DNA of 64,000 bases from Dolomedes plantarius (GCA_907164885.2 OU015501.1:23631591-23695590); one strand, 5' to 3'; counted from the first letter of the stretch, positions 32,945 through 44,870 are shown. Translations and numbers: made by a program. The notes: generated by a model from the letters alone, not told the origin.

Positions 32945-33345
32945 ATTTTTGGCCAGAGGTAGCCTAGTGGTAGCGTGTTGGCTTTCGGTACTGAGGATGC
33001 TCGGATCGAATAACTACAAGCGCCATAAAATACCTCCGTGTCTAGGCTGGATATGGGCACGTTAAATCCGTAGATCGGAAAGTCCCTCTTTGAGGTCAGT
33101 GGGTGAGGAAGGTACGATCCCCTCAGATGTCATCCCTGGGGGTGCTCGGTCAAAATTGAGGTGGCACCTGGCTAAGTTGGACTCCGACCTTTGTGGACTC
33201 CGACCTTTCCGGTCTCGTCACTTGACTCGATTCAAAATTACGGGACCGTCTAGGGGGTAATGCTGGTCCACCTATACGGTGCTCCCAGAAAAGTGGCCAG
33301 CAAAACCGCGGTGTCATACATATGACGGTAAGGATAATGTCCAAG
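32945..33345 (+). repeat. tRNA-derived SINE, copy 1
   Basis: TAGCCTAGTGGTAGCGTG (A-box type) is followed by GCTTTCGGTACTGAGGATGC and GGATCGAATAACTAC (B-box type), about the spacing of a tRNA internal promoter. A body containing GGCTGGATATGGGCACGTTA and CTGGGGGTGCTCGGTC follows. The body recurs at 40690-40895 and 50876-51060 (minus strand) and the head at 38927-39085. It sits inside the large hAT element. Confidence 0.7.
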
Positions 33346-34130
33346 TAACCGTCTGCGCATTGGAGAAGAAGACTTTATTTACAAAGTGATAGTAATAGGT
33401 GTAACAAAAAATATTTAAATTCATACGTAACTTTTATACATAACATAACTTTCAGAAATAACTTTTGTACATAACACAAAAACGAAATGTACCAAATCAC
33501 TTCTAAAACCATTTTCGACAAATGCTATGAGCGACAGTAGCATAAAAAGATAGGCTAGCCTTGGTAATCGAAATTTAAATATTTAAAAAGTAAAGCTGTA
33601 TGCTAGATGTACAGGAAGCAGGAACTCCAAAGACAAAACATTGCAACCTCCAGATTAACAAGCAAGGCCGACAGTGGGGAAAGCTGTGTAAAGAAAAATA
33701 TTCGAATGCTAGGGGCTAGCAGTGAGATTATGGATTTTCTCGAGTGCGCAGTTATATGAATATCCATTACTTCATTTTGTAACTAAGTGTCAAGATTCGG
33801 TTTGGATAATTGGGCCTGAGAGGGTTATAGACCTTTCTGCTATGTGAACTTTCTAATTGGGCGTTTCCGTTTTAAGCATTTCTTAGATTTTAAAATATTA
33901 CAAATTATTTGTACACATTGCCACATACAATTATTACTGAAGATATTGAACTAAAACAGGCGGTTACATTACTATTGATACTGGTATAAGATTTACAAAT
34001 ATTGTCTTTGCTATACATGAATTATAAAAAAAATTACATGGAAATAAATTATTATTTTTATAATTTATATATTAAAAAAATTAAAAGAAAAATAATCACG
34101 ACCAATTTCACGGCACATCATCTGTTAAGA
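33346..34130. other. Interior of hAT element, no coding seen
   Basis: AT-rich interior of the hAT element to the right of the SINE. It should contain the transposase 5' part, but none is readable. Confidence 0.45.
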
Positions 34131-34197
34131 ATCACTGCTACAGACCATTACCTCTATCATGGGTTTATATTCTTTATATGAAAGAATTTTATATTAA

Positions 34198-36159
34198 GGC
34201 TGCTGAGTACTAACCTTATTGGATTCACTGACCTCAATGTTAACCTATGGAGATAATTTGCCTACTATTTACAGCTACATAAATGCTGATAATCTAATGA
34301 AAATGATATTTTCAGACAGCCTGAACTTTTCAGCACCTTGCAACAGGATTCAATTTATAAATTTTGTCTATCAAAGGAATTTATGAGCGTTTAAAACACA
34401 CTGTACTAGATTTTTCCCCCGAATAGTTTAAATTTTAAAATTTTATTTCCATTTGATGACTTGAAGAGAGACAGCTGCGGAAATGCGGGTGCCGATTCGC
34501 CTGGCATGACCATCTCTTAGCGTAAAACGCTGAGATCATGTGATCAGAAAACCGAAATTTGAATTCTTATTCTATTGAAGTGGGATTCTGTTTTTTCGTA
34601 GAGGGAAAACGGACAGTAGTTTTTAAAAATATATTCTGTTGGTAAAAATGCCTATAATCAAATCTATTCTTTGTTAATTATTCGCATAAACAGTGGATAT
34701 AAGTGCATCATGAAAGATGCGTATATGTGAATCAAATTTCATTGAACTAGAATTCCTCGGCTTTGGGATATTTATTTGTGTCCGAGTGCCTAATTTGTCT
34801 GTAGTGGAAAGAAATGCAGAGGTGAGTACAAAAACCAATTATTCTTTTGGTTAGTCCAGTAAAATCAAATTCTTAGTCGAATTACGTTCTTTAATTCAAC
34901 GCCACATTTTTAAACGAAAAATGCCCCAAGGTGTAAAATTTTTCCCCATTGCGGAGTAAAATTACAAAAAAAAATCTTTAAATCCAAATCAGCAATCCTT
35001 GGACAAATTTCTCCATAGGTTAACATTCAGGTGAGCAAATCCGATTGGGTTAGTACCAGGGTTGCCAAACGTCCCGGATTTTAAGCGGCAGTCCCTTATT
35101 TGTAGATTTTGTCCCGCGTCCCGGGGAACTTTGATACGGGACGGCAAAAGTCCCGTTTTTCACCGAAATGAGAAATTTATTGTATACGAGTTGGGCTCAT
35201 ACAAGGGCCTGTTCACATCCGGTCCGGAAGCGCAAAAGGAAAGATGGCGGTGAGACGGAAATAAACCAATCATAGGCGTTAAAAATTTCGTTTCTAATCG
35301 TTTGGAAGTTTGTCATTGGTTAAATGTATTTCAATACTTTAATGCTTCCGCTACCGACTCCTGTGTGAACACGCCTTTGACGAGAAAATTGTCTGTATGC
35401 GCCGGGATCCGAACATCACAACGACATCAGTCTCAGTCTAGTGCTAAATACGAATGCAGATAAGTGTGTGATCGTGTTGATACAAGGAAAACATACAAAC
35501 AAAACAAAACAAAACAAACCACAAAAAAACTGTTTCATCTTGTAGCAATTTGTCAAAGTTTTTCACCACTAAAGTTTCCTCTGAAAGTGACAAAATCGCT
35601 CTAGTAGAGTTAGCTACTGTATTTAACACAGTAAAGCACAATATATCATACAATTCAATGGACTGTGGGAATACGTTCATTCGAAAACTTTCTTATGGCT
35701 CAAAAGTCGCCCCAAAGATTTCCTGCTCACATTATATTATGTACATTGTACAATAATAAAATTTCAATTTTTACATACTCGTCCGTAACACTTTATAAGG
35801 GCACTTAGTTGTAGTAAACTAATAAAATAAAAATCAGTTTTGTACTATATGCCTAAACCAACTTTAAATTGTTTTTGATTTACAAATTTTCTATGTAATT
35901 ACATTATTGTTTACTTAACCTAAATTCTATGTAAGTTGCAAAACTGAACGAAAAATGCATTGAAAATGGCTATTTGAAAGGTTAAAATTTGAAAAATTTC
36001 CAAGGGGGAGTACCCTCGGACCCCCTTTCCATGGGGGGAATTCCATACTTCCCAGTAGTATAGTTATCAAAACCTGTCCCTTATTTTGGGTGTTTTTATT
36101 TAACCCGTCCCTTATTTTGGGTGTTTTTATTTGGCAACCCTGGTTAGTACACATCAGCC
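34198..36159. mobile_element. TTAA-MITE family, copy 3 (longer, with nested hAT)
   Basis: It begins GGCTGCTGAGTACTAACC and ends GGTTAGTACACATCAGCC after removal of a nested hAT element. The flank is TTAA on the left and TAAA on the right. Orientation is opposite to copy 1. It also contains about 450 bp (34455-34905) absent from copies 1 and 2, carrying a strong splice donor GCAGAG|GTGAGTAC near 34822. This copy may be closer to an ancestral coding element. Confidence 0.78.
35057..36142. mobile_element. hAT non-autonomous element nested in the TTAA MITE
   Basis: The ends CAGGGTTGCCAAAC and GTTTGGCAACCCTG-like TTTGGCAACCCTG are inverted, flanked by the exact octamer GTTAGTAC (35049-35056 and 36143-36150). 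It is 1086 bp. Near the right end a 30-bp unit (CCCTTATTTTGGGTGTTTTT) is tandemly repeated at 36078-36134. No transposase frame is seen. Confidence 0.93.
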
Positions 36160-36232
36160 TAAATGAGGGAGGTCTAATACGCAGGGACGTAGGAAGAGGG
36201 AAGGACTGAGTACTCCTTCAGTTCACGCCATT

Positions 36233-36414
36233 CAATAGCGCCCTTTACACGTACGCTCTTTCCAGCGTGAAACCATGATACCGCGCGATTGAGTGCACGT
36301 GTGAAGGTGTCGGAGAGGATGGGAAAGCTGCTTTTGAGCGTACTGGAAGTTTTCCCGCGCGCAATCCCGTACGCTCCAAGCACTCCAAGAGCGTACGTGT
36401 AAAGGGCGCTATTG
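36233..36414. mobile_element. 182-bp MITE with perfect 28-bp TIRs
   Basis: The 28 bases from 36233 (CAATAGCGCCCTTTACACGT and onward to CTCTT) are the exact reverse complement of 36387-36414. No target duplication is obvious. Perfect arms suggest a recent insertion. CCAGCGTG and GCGCGCAATC give it a higher GC content than its surroundings. Confidence 0.88.
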
Positions 36415-36745
36415 TCTACCCATTCGAAATTCGGGTTGATAACGTCACTGCCAGGAATAAATTTCTGCATCATATAGGCAAATGTATTTTCTCGGGAAAT
36501 TCAGATGAAGTCCATTTCCTAGGTGAGAATCAACTCGTGAAAAAAAAAAAAAAAAAAAAATCACGGAAAATGAAAGGATTTCATCTTTTGCAGTGAAATC
36601 TTTGGGCGTGGGAATCACATATTTAGTGTTAATTAACGAATTCTTGGCAGAGAATGGGATGCTGCTAAATGATAAAAGTGATGCAAGTTGGAAAATTTTA
36701 GAAGGGTGATTTAAAACAGTATTTATATACATATATACATGTATG

Positions 36746-37250
36746 CAGGCCCTGATTTTCCATTAGGCCTGGGCCTAGCCCCCCCCCCCCCCAAAAAAAA
36801 AAAAAAAAAGAACAAATAAAAATTAAAAAAAAATATTTTAAAAGGAAAAAAAAAAGAATTCCCATTTCAAACTTTTTTTATTTTGCCTTTTTTAATAGAA
36901 ATTTTTGTATATATTCTTTCAAATTTGATTGATTGATTCATCATAAGTATAGTTATATGTATAGTTCCTCATATGTATGTTATAGTGTATATAAGGGATT
37001 GATAAGGTTTTCTGGTTGCATTGTATTGGAGATTTAATGATGAAGTTAATATGTTGTATCGCTTTTTGTTATTTGATAATGTTCTTCTATGCTTAGAACA
37101 CAAATTGCCAATTCTTGGTAAAATGGTACTTTCACAATGATTCATTATTTTTTGTGTGTCAATTTTGGAAATTTTACGCCCACATCAGTGTTAGGGGGAC
37201 CCCCATCCCGAGTTGTGACTATAGTCCAGAAGTTTCTAAATCGGGCCCTG
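36746..37250. mobile_element. 505-bp hAT MITE
   Basis: It begins CAGGCCCTGATTTTC and ends with the inverted CAGGGCCCGATTTAG. It is flanked by CATGTATG (36738-36745) and CATGCATG (37251-37258), one change apart. It contains a C-run and A-run at 36781-36809. Confidence 0.82.
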
Positions 37251-38926
37251 CATGCATGTACATTTGCGTATATCAGATATATGTGTGTGTGTGGGTGGGT
37301 GTGAGAGTATATATGGGAATAAAAATTGGGAGAGAAATTCACAACATGAAGGCAACCCGTAGAAGTTCACTTCATTGACAATACCACTTTTCATTCAGGT
37401 CCAACGTCATAATTAAGCAGAATATTATGTTCCTGAGAGATGTAATCTAGAGGATAACGACTCTGGCTTTAAACCAGGGGTGTACAACCCGCGGCCCAGA
37501 GAGAGAGAGAGAGCTCAAAGCGAAAAAAATATTAATAGCCTGCCTCGATTTAAAAAGTAAAGCTTGTAGTTTTAAGCTTTATTCTTTGTCGATGGGTGAC
37601 TGACACGGCTCAATTTGCTATTTCATTATACGTATAAATAACAAGTTTATTGTAACTGAAGAAATGACTTCTTTAGTACCGTTAAAAGACACGACAACCA
37701 AGAGAGTTCATATGCAGCAGTGAAGAAAACATTGGCGTGATTCTCACTGTTGTTGTTCCTACAGTCCACCTCTGGAGAGAAGAGACCTGGGACCGGTTTT
37801 AAGGTTGCTGCCTCCGGGAGGTCGATTCTCAAAATGAGGGGTCGGGGATAATCAACACCCTAGTACCATTTCCCGCGGAAAGTATTTATCGCTCTTTAGG
37901 CATTAAGAAAATTATGAAGGTTTTAATTATTTAGGCTTTAAGAAAACCATCGCATGTTTTGATTTCCATTTTCATGTAATCAACGTATTTTGGGACTTTT
38001 TACCCTGCATCGTATTACTTACTATTTCTCGAAGTAATGTAAGGGAGTTTCAGAAAACCTCAATAAAATTTAGAGTCATGTTTATTTTTATAAATACTGG
38101 ATCATACAAAAATTTATTATTATAGATACAGATTTCAAGTATTTTGGTTTTGCAACTGTTATTTTTTCTTTCGCCAAAGGAGACGCGATCTTTTTCGGTA
38201 ATTTTGTTTTCATTTAAGGGGTCTCGGGAGTCTTACTATTTTACTGAAGGTGCAATTTAGCATCATGTCACATTTAGTTTTATTTCTCATTCCCTACAAA
38301 ACATAAATACATGAAATTTTTACCACTGAAAGCTTAATATATGTTCTATGTAGAATAATTATTTCAATGTTCTACAACTGGTATTTTAATTAATTTTCCA
38401 TTTTTAATTTTGATGAAAATTTTAAAATTGCGTTTTGGCTTGCATCCATTGCGCAAGACTGTAGCAAAACTATTGGTTCTAGATTCCCAAAAAATATTGA
38501 TAAAGTTGTAAAACTAATGTATATTTAACGTATACTCCATTTTTAAGCAATTAAAAACTTTAATTTTTTAAATTAAAATTAAAATTACAAAACTTTGAAA
38601 AATGCATTTTTTTTATTGAAAACATGTTAATTTTAAATAATTAATGCAATTAAAAATACTAAATTTGAAGTATACATTATTCCTTACATCAAAATAAACG
38701 TATTCACCAAGTTTTATAGAAATTGCTTTGTCAGTTTCTTTATCAGTCAAAAACTGACTGCAAAAAAGACACAACTCTAGTATAATTTTACCCCAATTTC
38801 CCCCTCCAAATTTCGGAATAGAACTTCACTTTAAAAACCCCGGCCTTAGTTATTGCTGGGTTATTAACTGCAGAAATTGCGATAAAAATATAATGTACAG
38901 ATATTTTGATAAAAATATAGTTACAC

Positions 38927-39085
38927 ACTGGCCTGTGGCGTCCTTGTAGTACAACGCGCTGGCTTTTGGTGCCGAGGGTGCTCGGATCGAATCCCGGCCT
39001 TGCGCCACTGAAAATGCCTCTGTTTATGTAGTCCATTTATAGGGGGTAGTGCTGGTCAGCTTATATGGCACCCCCATAATAAATT
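38927..39085 (+). repeat. tRNA-derived SINE, copy 2
   Basis: CAACGCGCTGGCTTTTGGTG and CTCGGATCGAATCCCGGC match the tRNA-like head of the copy at 32945. GGATCGAATCCCGG fits a Pol III B-box. The 3' part (GGGGGTAGTGCTGGTCAGCT) matches that copy's tail near 33255. It is a shorter subfamily lacking the middle body. Confidence 0.72.
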
Positions 39086-39086
39086 A

Positions 39087-39945
39087 TTTGAAAGTGGTGT
39101 ATGTCCACTTTAAAAAAATGAGTTAACGGGGATTTTAGTAAGATATGCACACCTTTTTTTCGTACGATTTTTTTCATAAAGTAAACAAAAGAATTTTGGC
39201 TATAAAAATGTTATCGCAAAATTTTTTTTTTAAAAGTGGAATAGGTCTATTCCTAATAATTATAATAAAAGCAACTTGCTTATTGCAATTTTTATTGATT
39301 ATTACGACTTCAGTGTACACTACGCTTTAGCATATATTACTTAGCTAGTGTCTTAAAAACAACATCGTTAACAAAATAACGGTGTTATTGTTCTGATTAA
39401 GTGGTCAGAAGTAATTTCACTGATTTTGTTTGGTTTTCTTTCGCAATTCCTACTGTTTGGTTTGTGTTTCTTATACTAATAGATTGCAGCGTGAGTATTA
39501 TTTAAATATTTTTATTAAAGCAGGAAATCAAAGTTTTAGATAAATAACATTTAATACAGTTGTTACAATGAGTTCCCATACCAATAAAAAAGACGATAAT
39601 ATGTCAATTTGGTCTGATAGTGATGTTGGTAAGTAAGAGTTTACATTAAAATATCCATTTCACTGAAACTAATGTATATAAAAATATGGACTTAATTTCC
39701 ACTTGTTTTTATTTTTTATAATATGTTATTTTTGAAAGTGGTATAAGTCCATTTGGAGCTAAAAAAATCGTTTATTTTTTAAATAATTTTAATAATTATT
39801 ATTTCATAGTAAAATTTAAAATGTGTATAGTGTTAAAAACATCACTCGAATTGATTAACGTTTGCCAATATTTTTAAATTCATTCAAATACAAACCTTTA
39901 AATATCTCGATACGTGAAAAATGGACTTATGCCACTTTCAAAAAT
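39087..39945 (+). mobile_element. TIR element with GAAAGTGGTATAAGTCCA repeats and one exon-like frame
   Basis: TTTGAAAGTGGTGTATGTCC at 39087 matches the inverted sequence ending GCCACTTTCAAA at 39942. The same word appears again at 39734 (TTGAAAGTGGTATAAGTCCA) and, weakly, at 39233. At 39568 an ATG opens MSSHTNKKDDNMSIWSDSDV and meets GTAAGTAAG at 39628, a good donor. This suggests the first coding exon of a transposase whose remainder was lost. The superfamily is unknown. Confidence 0.6.
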
Positions 39946-40689
39946 AACAGCTCATATGTTAAAAGCCATTTCAGTTTAGACATATTTTTAATTTTCCAGA
40001 TCAAATAGGTTCAACTGGCAAGGTCGGCCCTGCCCTTTAAAGTGTGCTACCCTAATGACCTCTCCTAATCAAAATTCACAATTAACTTTATCAACACTAT
40101 AAAATTTTCCCATTTTCCGCAATTTGAATAAGGAAAATTTTCTTCAAACTTTAATTTCCCCCTCTTTGAAATATTTTCTCATAAGTTGGTTTTTGTTAAC
40201 TTTTAAACTGGCCAAAATTATGGCTAATAAAGACGGGAAAGATGTTTTGCTTGGTTGCAAATTTATACCTTGGAAAATAGACTTCAGAAATGAGCATTTA
40301 AACATTTCAGATTATACAGCACATCACGGCAGTTAATATTCCAAAAGGTATAATAGTTCCAATAGTGTTTAAAATTTCCTTTCAATTGTAACTGCAGATG
40401 TGTATTTCTCCCCATCTGTTTCTTGTAAACACTGCGTTTTCTTTAGACTAAACCATTGTCAATCGGCAGAAAACACCTGTTCGACTCTTCTTTGGGACAA
40501 ATGCCGATATTTGGCGAAAAGTGGGGGATGTTTGGTGACAATTTCTTCCTCTCTCGTTGACCTTCGCTTTAACGTTCCACCCCTCATCGAAAAAGAACTC
40601 TCCCCGAGTGACGGGTTTCTCAGGGATCTTCTCTTCAGAGGTTACCAGTAATGCCTCCTGGCCGGAAGTCCCAATCCTTGTACATATAG

Positions 40690-40895
40690 GATTCAAGCTG
40701 AGTACTGCGGCTCTGGTTTATAATAGCACCACAAGAGTCGGCGTTCGACTTTGTTAGGTGCCACCACAATTTTGACCGAGCAACCCCAGGGGCGACATCT
40801 GGGGGATTGTACCTTCGCCACGCACTGACCTCATAGAAGGACTTTCCGGTCTATGGATTTAACGTGCCCATATCCAGCCTAGACACGAAACGCGA
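40690..40895 (-). repeat. tRNA-derived SINE body, copy 3 (inverted)
   Basis: Read on minus it gives GGCTGGATATGGGCACGTTA, then GACCGGAAAGTCC, GGGGTTGCTCGGTC and TGGTGGCACCTAACAAAGTC, in the order of the 32945 copy. The tRNA-like head is missing. It lies directly before the dead hAT transposase and may have replaced its upstream part. Confidence 0.7.
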
Positions 40896-40904
40896 TTCTC
40901 ATCA

Positions 40905-41978
40905 ACTCTTGCCAACATATCTGGTATAGTTACAGATGGTGCCCCAGCTGTAATAGGAAAAAAAGAGGTAGTTGTAAGATTAATAGAAGATGATGCCATT
41001 GCTATTGAAAATTCTCGTTTGATGAATTAACATTGCATAATACTCAAGGAAAATTTATGCGGAAAAGGAAAAAAAATGGACCATGTCATGCAAATCATCG
41101 TCAAAACGGTGAATTTTATGAAGGCTCGGGGATTGAAACATTGCCAGTTTCAAGAATTTCTTAAAAACTTGGATGCTGAATATGGTGATATCGTATACTT
41201 TAAAGAAATAAGGTGGCTCAGTTGAGAAAATATTAAAAAGTCTTAAAAAAATTTACAGCTTACTTGATGAAATCAAATTGTTTATGCCATTCAAAAATAT
41301 CCTGTGCCAGAACTTGAGGATAACTGGCTTGCAGATTTAGCAGGTTTTGATAGATTTAAATGCCCATTTAAATGACTCAAACACCCGTATTCAGTGTAAA
41401 AACAAACTTATAAATCCATTGTTTAAAACCATAAACGAGTTTCATATGAAATGAAATTATGGCAAGCCCAATTAAATGTTAACAATTTTTTGCATTTCGA
41501 GACGCTGACCAAGCATAACTCTAAAAATGGTATAAAGTACACAACCTTACTTTTAGATTTAGTACAAGAATTTAAAAAATGATTTCAGGACTTTTGGGAA
41601 AATAAACAATTGTTTTGCATCTTTGCTACTCAATTTACAGTCAATATAATGCTATCTTATTTTCAAATGGAATGCATAGAGTTGCAATCTGACATCTAAC
41701 TTAAAGAGAAATTCAATGAAGTCTCTTTGTTGTACTCATAAATCATACCTGCCTAAATATAAATATTCCTCGCTGCATAGTGATGAGTTATTCTGGTCAT
41801 TAATGGAAGCAAGTACATCTGTGAACAACTATTTTCAAGAGTGAAGCACACTAAGAGTCAAATTAGATTCAAAATATCGAATGAACATCTTAATAAATCC
41901 ATGCGAATTGCAACCACTTCAATTGACCCAGATATTGAAGCTTTAGTTTCTCAAATTCAATGTCATATATCACATTAA
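40905..41978 (+). pseudogene. hAT transposase C-terminal half (GTF2IRD2-like), broken
   Basis: Readable blocks on + in order: SGIVTDGAPAVIGKKE, ENLCGKGKKMDHVMQIIVKT, ARGLKHCQFQEFLKN, YGDIVYFKEIRWLS, ELEDNWLADLAGF, YICEQLFSRVKHTKSQIRFK and IATTSIDPDIEALVSQIQ, ending at the TAA at 41976. This is the hAT group domesticated in vertebrates as GTF2IRD2/ZBED. At least eight stops or shifts interrupt it. The catalytic N-terminal half is absent. Confidence 0.9.
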
Positions 41979-42176
41979 TTTTATGACTCCTAGAGTTATC
42001 TTTTTAATTATAAATAAAATTTATAATGAAATAAATAGTATGTTAACTATACATTACACTTTTTTTACTCATCAACTATTTTTAATGTTAGGTATATTTT
42101 TGTGTGGCCTAAGACAATTCATATTCTTTCAATGTGGCCCAAGGAAGCTAAAAGGTTGGACACCCCTGCTTTAAAC

Positions 42177-42724
42177 AATACTTAAAACCAACGGAAAAAA
42201 TTAGAATGAAATGAAAAATAAAGCAACATTAAATACTAATATCTCACACGACATTAACTGAAGCCACTTGATTTATGTCAAAAGTGACTTAGATGCGATG
42301 AGAGCAGATAAAATTTTTGCGATGTAGTTTCCATCGAAATTCAGAAGCTTATTCACGAAGGAATTGAAATCTTTTATCTAAAAATCAGAATATCATTTCC
42401 TTGATATGAAGTTGCTTCCATTTATTGATTTTTCTCATTTGCCTCTGGAAACCTAGAAATGATTTGATATCCTAATTGCACAGTCATCAGCTCTCTTTTG
42501 ATATCCTCCCTAAATGCATTATTCGGGAAACTGATTCTAAATGCATTTAGGGAAACTAAATTCAGTTTTCTATGTACCTATACCTATTGCCACATTTGAT
42601 TCCCTACCCCCTCTTACATATTTTACACGTTCACCGATATAATGATACAACGAGGGTATGCTTTAAGATGTTAAATTTTATGGGATCTATTTTGGTTATG
42701 GGATCTATTTTATCATTATAAGAC
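42177..42724. other. Intergenic, nothing recognised
   Basis: AT-rich, no supported gene. ATGCATTTAGGGAAACTAAA-like words recur locally around 42515-42560. Confidence 0.5.
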
Positions 42725-43015
42725 TTCGAATAACAAATCAAAACGTTTTGGTAAGTATCATAAATCAACTGACATCCATTCCAAGGCAAAATTTGCTATT
42801 AACATTCATTTAGTGCCAGTCTGTTCCTTTAAAACAACTACTAAAACTTCCCTTTTAACAGGAATTTTTTTTTTCGAATTACAAATCAAAACGTTTTAGT
42901 AAGTATCATAAATCCACTGACATCTATTCCAAGGCAAAAGGGGCTATTAAAATGCATTTAGTGCCAGTCTGTTTTTTTTTAAACAACTACTAAAACTTCC
43001 CTTTTAATAGGGAAT
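42725..43015. repeat. Two-unit 148-bp direct tandem duplication
   Basis: TTCGAATAACAAATCAAAAC at 42725 recurs at 42873, and the units match through CTACTAAAACTTCCCTTTTA. Divergence is about 10% by eye. Confidence 0.88.
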
Positions 43016-43154
43016 GACTAGAAAAATGATTAAACTTTATTTTATCGATAGTTTTATAATGATTATACGGAAAGTTACCTTGAAAAAAATATTCGCATTC
43101 TATTTATCCCAAACCATATCAGTATAAAATGATATGAATACTTTTCCTTATTTT

Positions 43155-43232
43155 ACAATATTTCAGATTTGTGAATAGTCGCGCTGAAAGTATACAATAT
43201 TTCAGATTTGTGAATAGTCGTGCTGAAAGTAT
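43155..43232. repeat. Two-unit 39-bp tandem duplication
   Basis: ACAATATTTCAGATTTGTGA starts at 43155 and 43194. The units differ at one base (CGCGCTG against CGTGCTG), so the duplication is recent. Confidence 0.93.
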
Positions 43233-44870
43233 AAATTCACTGCTTTATTCTATCTTGAGACATTTTAAACTGCTAATTTAAAGTATAATCTATAGGATGG
43301 CTCACGGTGGAAATAGCTGAAAGCAAGAAAATGATATTTCTCTTTCGGAGACATGACTTTCTATTTTGATAAGTACGAGTAATCTTGTAATAGATGAAGT
43401 TTAAAGTCGTCTAGCGTTTAACACTGTTTGTGTTGGGATATTTCTACAACGTATGCTTGAAGAGTTTTGCCAGTTGTTTGAAAAAGAAAATATAAAAGCA
43501 TATTTAGTGAAGAATAATAGCGAAGGAAAATCAGAAGGAAGAAGCCACAATATTACTTTTTAGCGGGATTCACGTTTTGAGTAATAGCGGTCTGTTTAGC
43601 ACAGATAAACGAAAATGTCGTGCGCGCTTACGAACACAACTTCAATTGTGAATGTCTTTGCAACAAAGAAAAAAAAGGGTTCGACTCAAAGAAACGATGA
43701 ACGCCCTTTCTTTGTTTTGATGTAGGTAGCTAGGAATCTGGAGCATTTCAAATTTAAGAAGATAGTTCCATATGGGAGAGTTTTCTCTGCCCCATAAAAA
43801 CTGCAAACACGGTGGAAAAAAATTAGTCAGATTCTTAAAAGTGGAGATACAAATTTGACATTTCTTGTGGATTTCCAGCTCGAGGTTTATTTCAGTGAGT
43901 AAGTTATGAAACTTTATTTATTGCTAAGTAAATTATGAAATCTTTAGATTCTCTTTTGTGTCTTTTAAAAGCATTTGAGAAAAAGTTCAGCTTAAAGAAA
44001 TATTTACTCATGAAAACATTTATAAATTTATTTATAATGTTTTTCAATCGCCTTTAAGTAAAAATTTCAAATCTCTCGCTAGAGAAATTGATTAAAATAA
44101 ATTGAAATGCTCACCTATGAAAATAGCATATTCCTATTCCTAACTTATCAGTTGTATGAGAAGAGTAAAAATATCAGACATTAATCATTACAGCAAGCTG
44201 TTTTCCTAATGGTGTTATGGGGTAAATATTGGCAACTTACGAAAGAGGTGATTTCACACTTCTAGATGGTTAATGAGAGTAAAAATTTATGTTTTTAATT
44301 TAAGCATTAAAAGGCATTCAACTCTTTTAGAAACATCCTCCTAGTTAATAACTAAAGTTAATCTATAATGGAGTATATATATTCTTCAAATCTCTTTAGC
44401 AATTAATTTGTAGAACTCGTGTTGCTTTTCCTTGTTCAGTGATTTTTCCTTAGTAAATAGTGTTTTTCACATAATTGTAACATTTGTGAAGCATCTGTGG
44501 TGATCTTCTTGTTTTATAACTATGAAATGCAAAAATGATTGCAAATTGCAGATGTCTTTTTATACCGAATCCTAAAGATTATATTTTTGCTCTTAGGAAT
44601 ATCTGCTATAAATATGATATAGTATTATAAAAGATATTTTCATATTCTGATGAAAGGTTTTCTGGTGCTTGGAAAATCATATGTATTTTATTTAATAAAT
44701 TATAACTTTGTATAAATTTTTCCCAATGGCACCATAGAGTAGAAGATTAAAACTAAGACGCTGAAATTTTCAGAGAGAATTTCCCTTATTTTTATTTCTT
44801 GATAATTGTATTATTTGGAAAATGAAATTAAAATAAATAAATTCTCATTTACCTTGGTTAAATGTATGGT
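43233..44870. other. Intergenic, nothing recognised
   Basis: AT-rich with no supported gene. A TCA|GTGAGTAAG donor-like site near 43892 lies upstream of the second secreted-protein gene but has no promoter pattern before it. Confidence 0.4.

Larger units (their letters stand above)
29225..34137 (-). mobile_element. Large hAT element, repeatedly invaded
   Basis: The left end TAGTGATTCTTAACC and the right end GTTAAGAATCACTG are inverted repeats. The octamers CTATAGAC (29217-29224) and CTACAGAC (34138-34145) form an 8-bp duplication with one change. The minus strand carries a dead hAT transposase (30560-32870). Later insertions inside it are a hairpin-ended MITE (29436-30399) that itself contains a piggyBac-type MITE (29525-30149), a TTAA MITE (31988-32538) and a tRNA-like SINE (32945-33345). 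Confidence 0.82.
37475..42168 (+). mobile_element. 4.7-kb hAT element with nested SINEs and MITE
   Basis: The left end CAGGGGTGTACAACCCGCGG and the right end GGTTGGACACCCCTG are inverted repeats. The exact octamer CTTTAAAC flanks both (37467-37474 and 42169-42176). The + strand carries a dead transposase C-terminal half (40905-41978). The 5' half of the gene is replaced by unrelated sequence, a SINE head (38927-39085), a TIR element (39087-39945) and an inverted SINE (40690-40895). Confidence 0.92.

Noticed and set aside
37425..37474. tRNA-like phrase (TAATCTAGAGGATAACGACT) before a hAT element
   Set aside because: It is cut by the hAT insertion, and the sequence on the far side (42177 onward) does not complete a tRNA, so only a decayed SINE head is possible.
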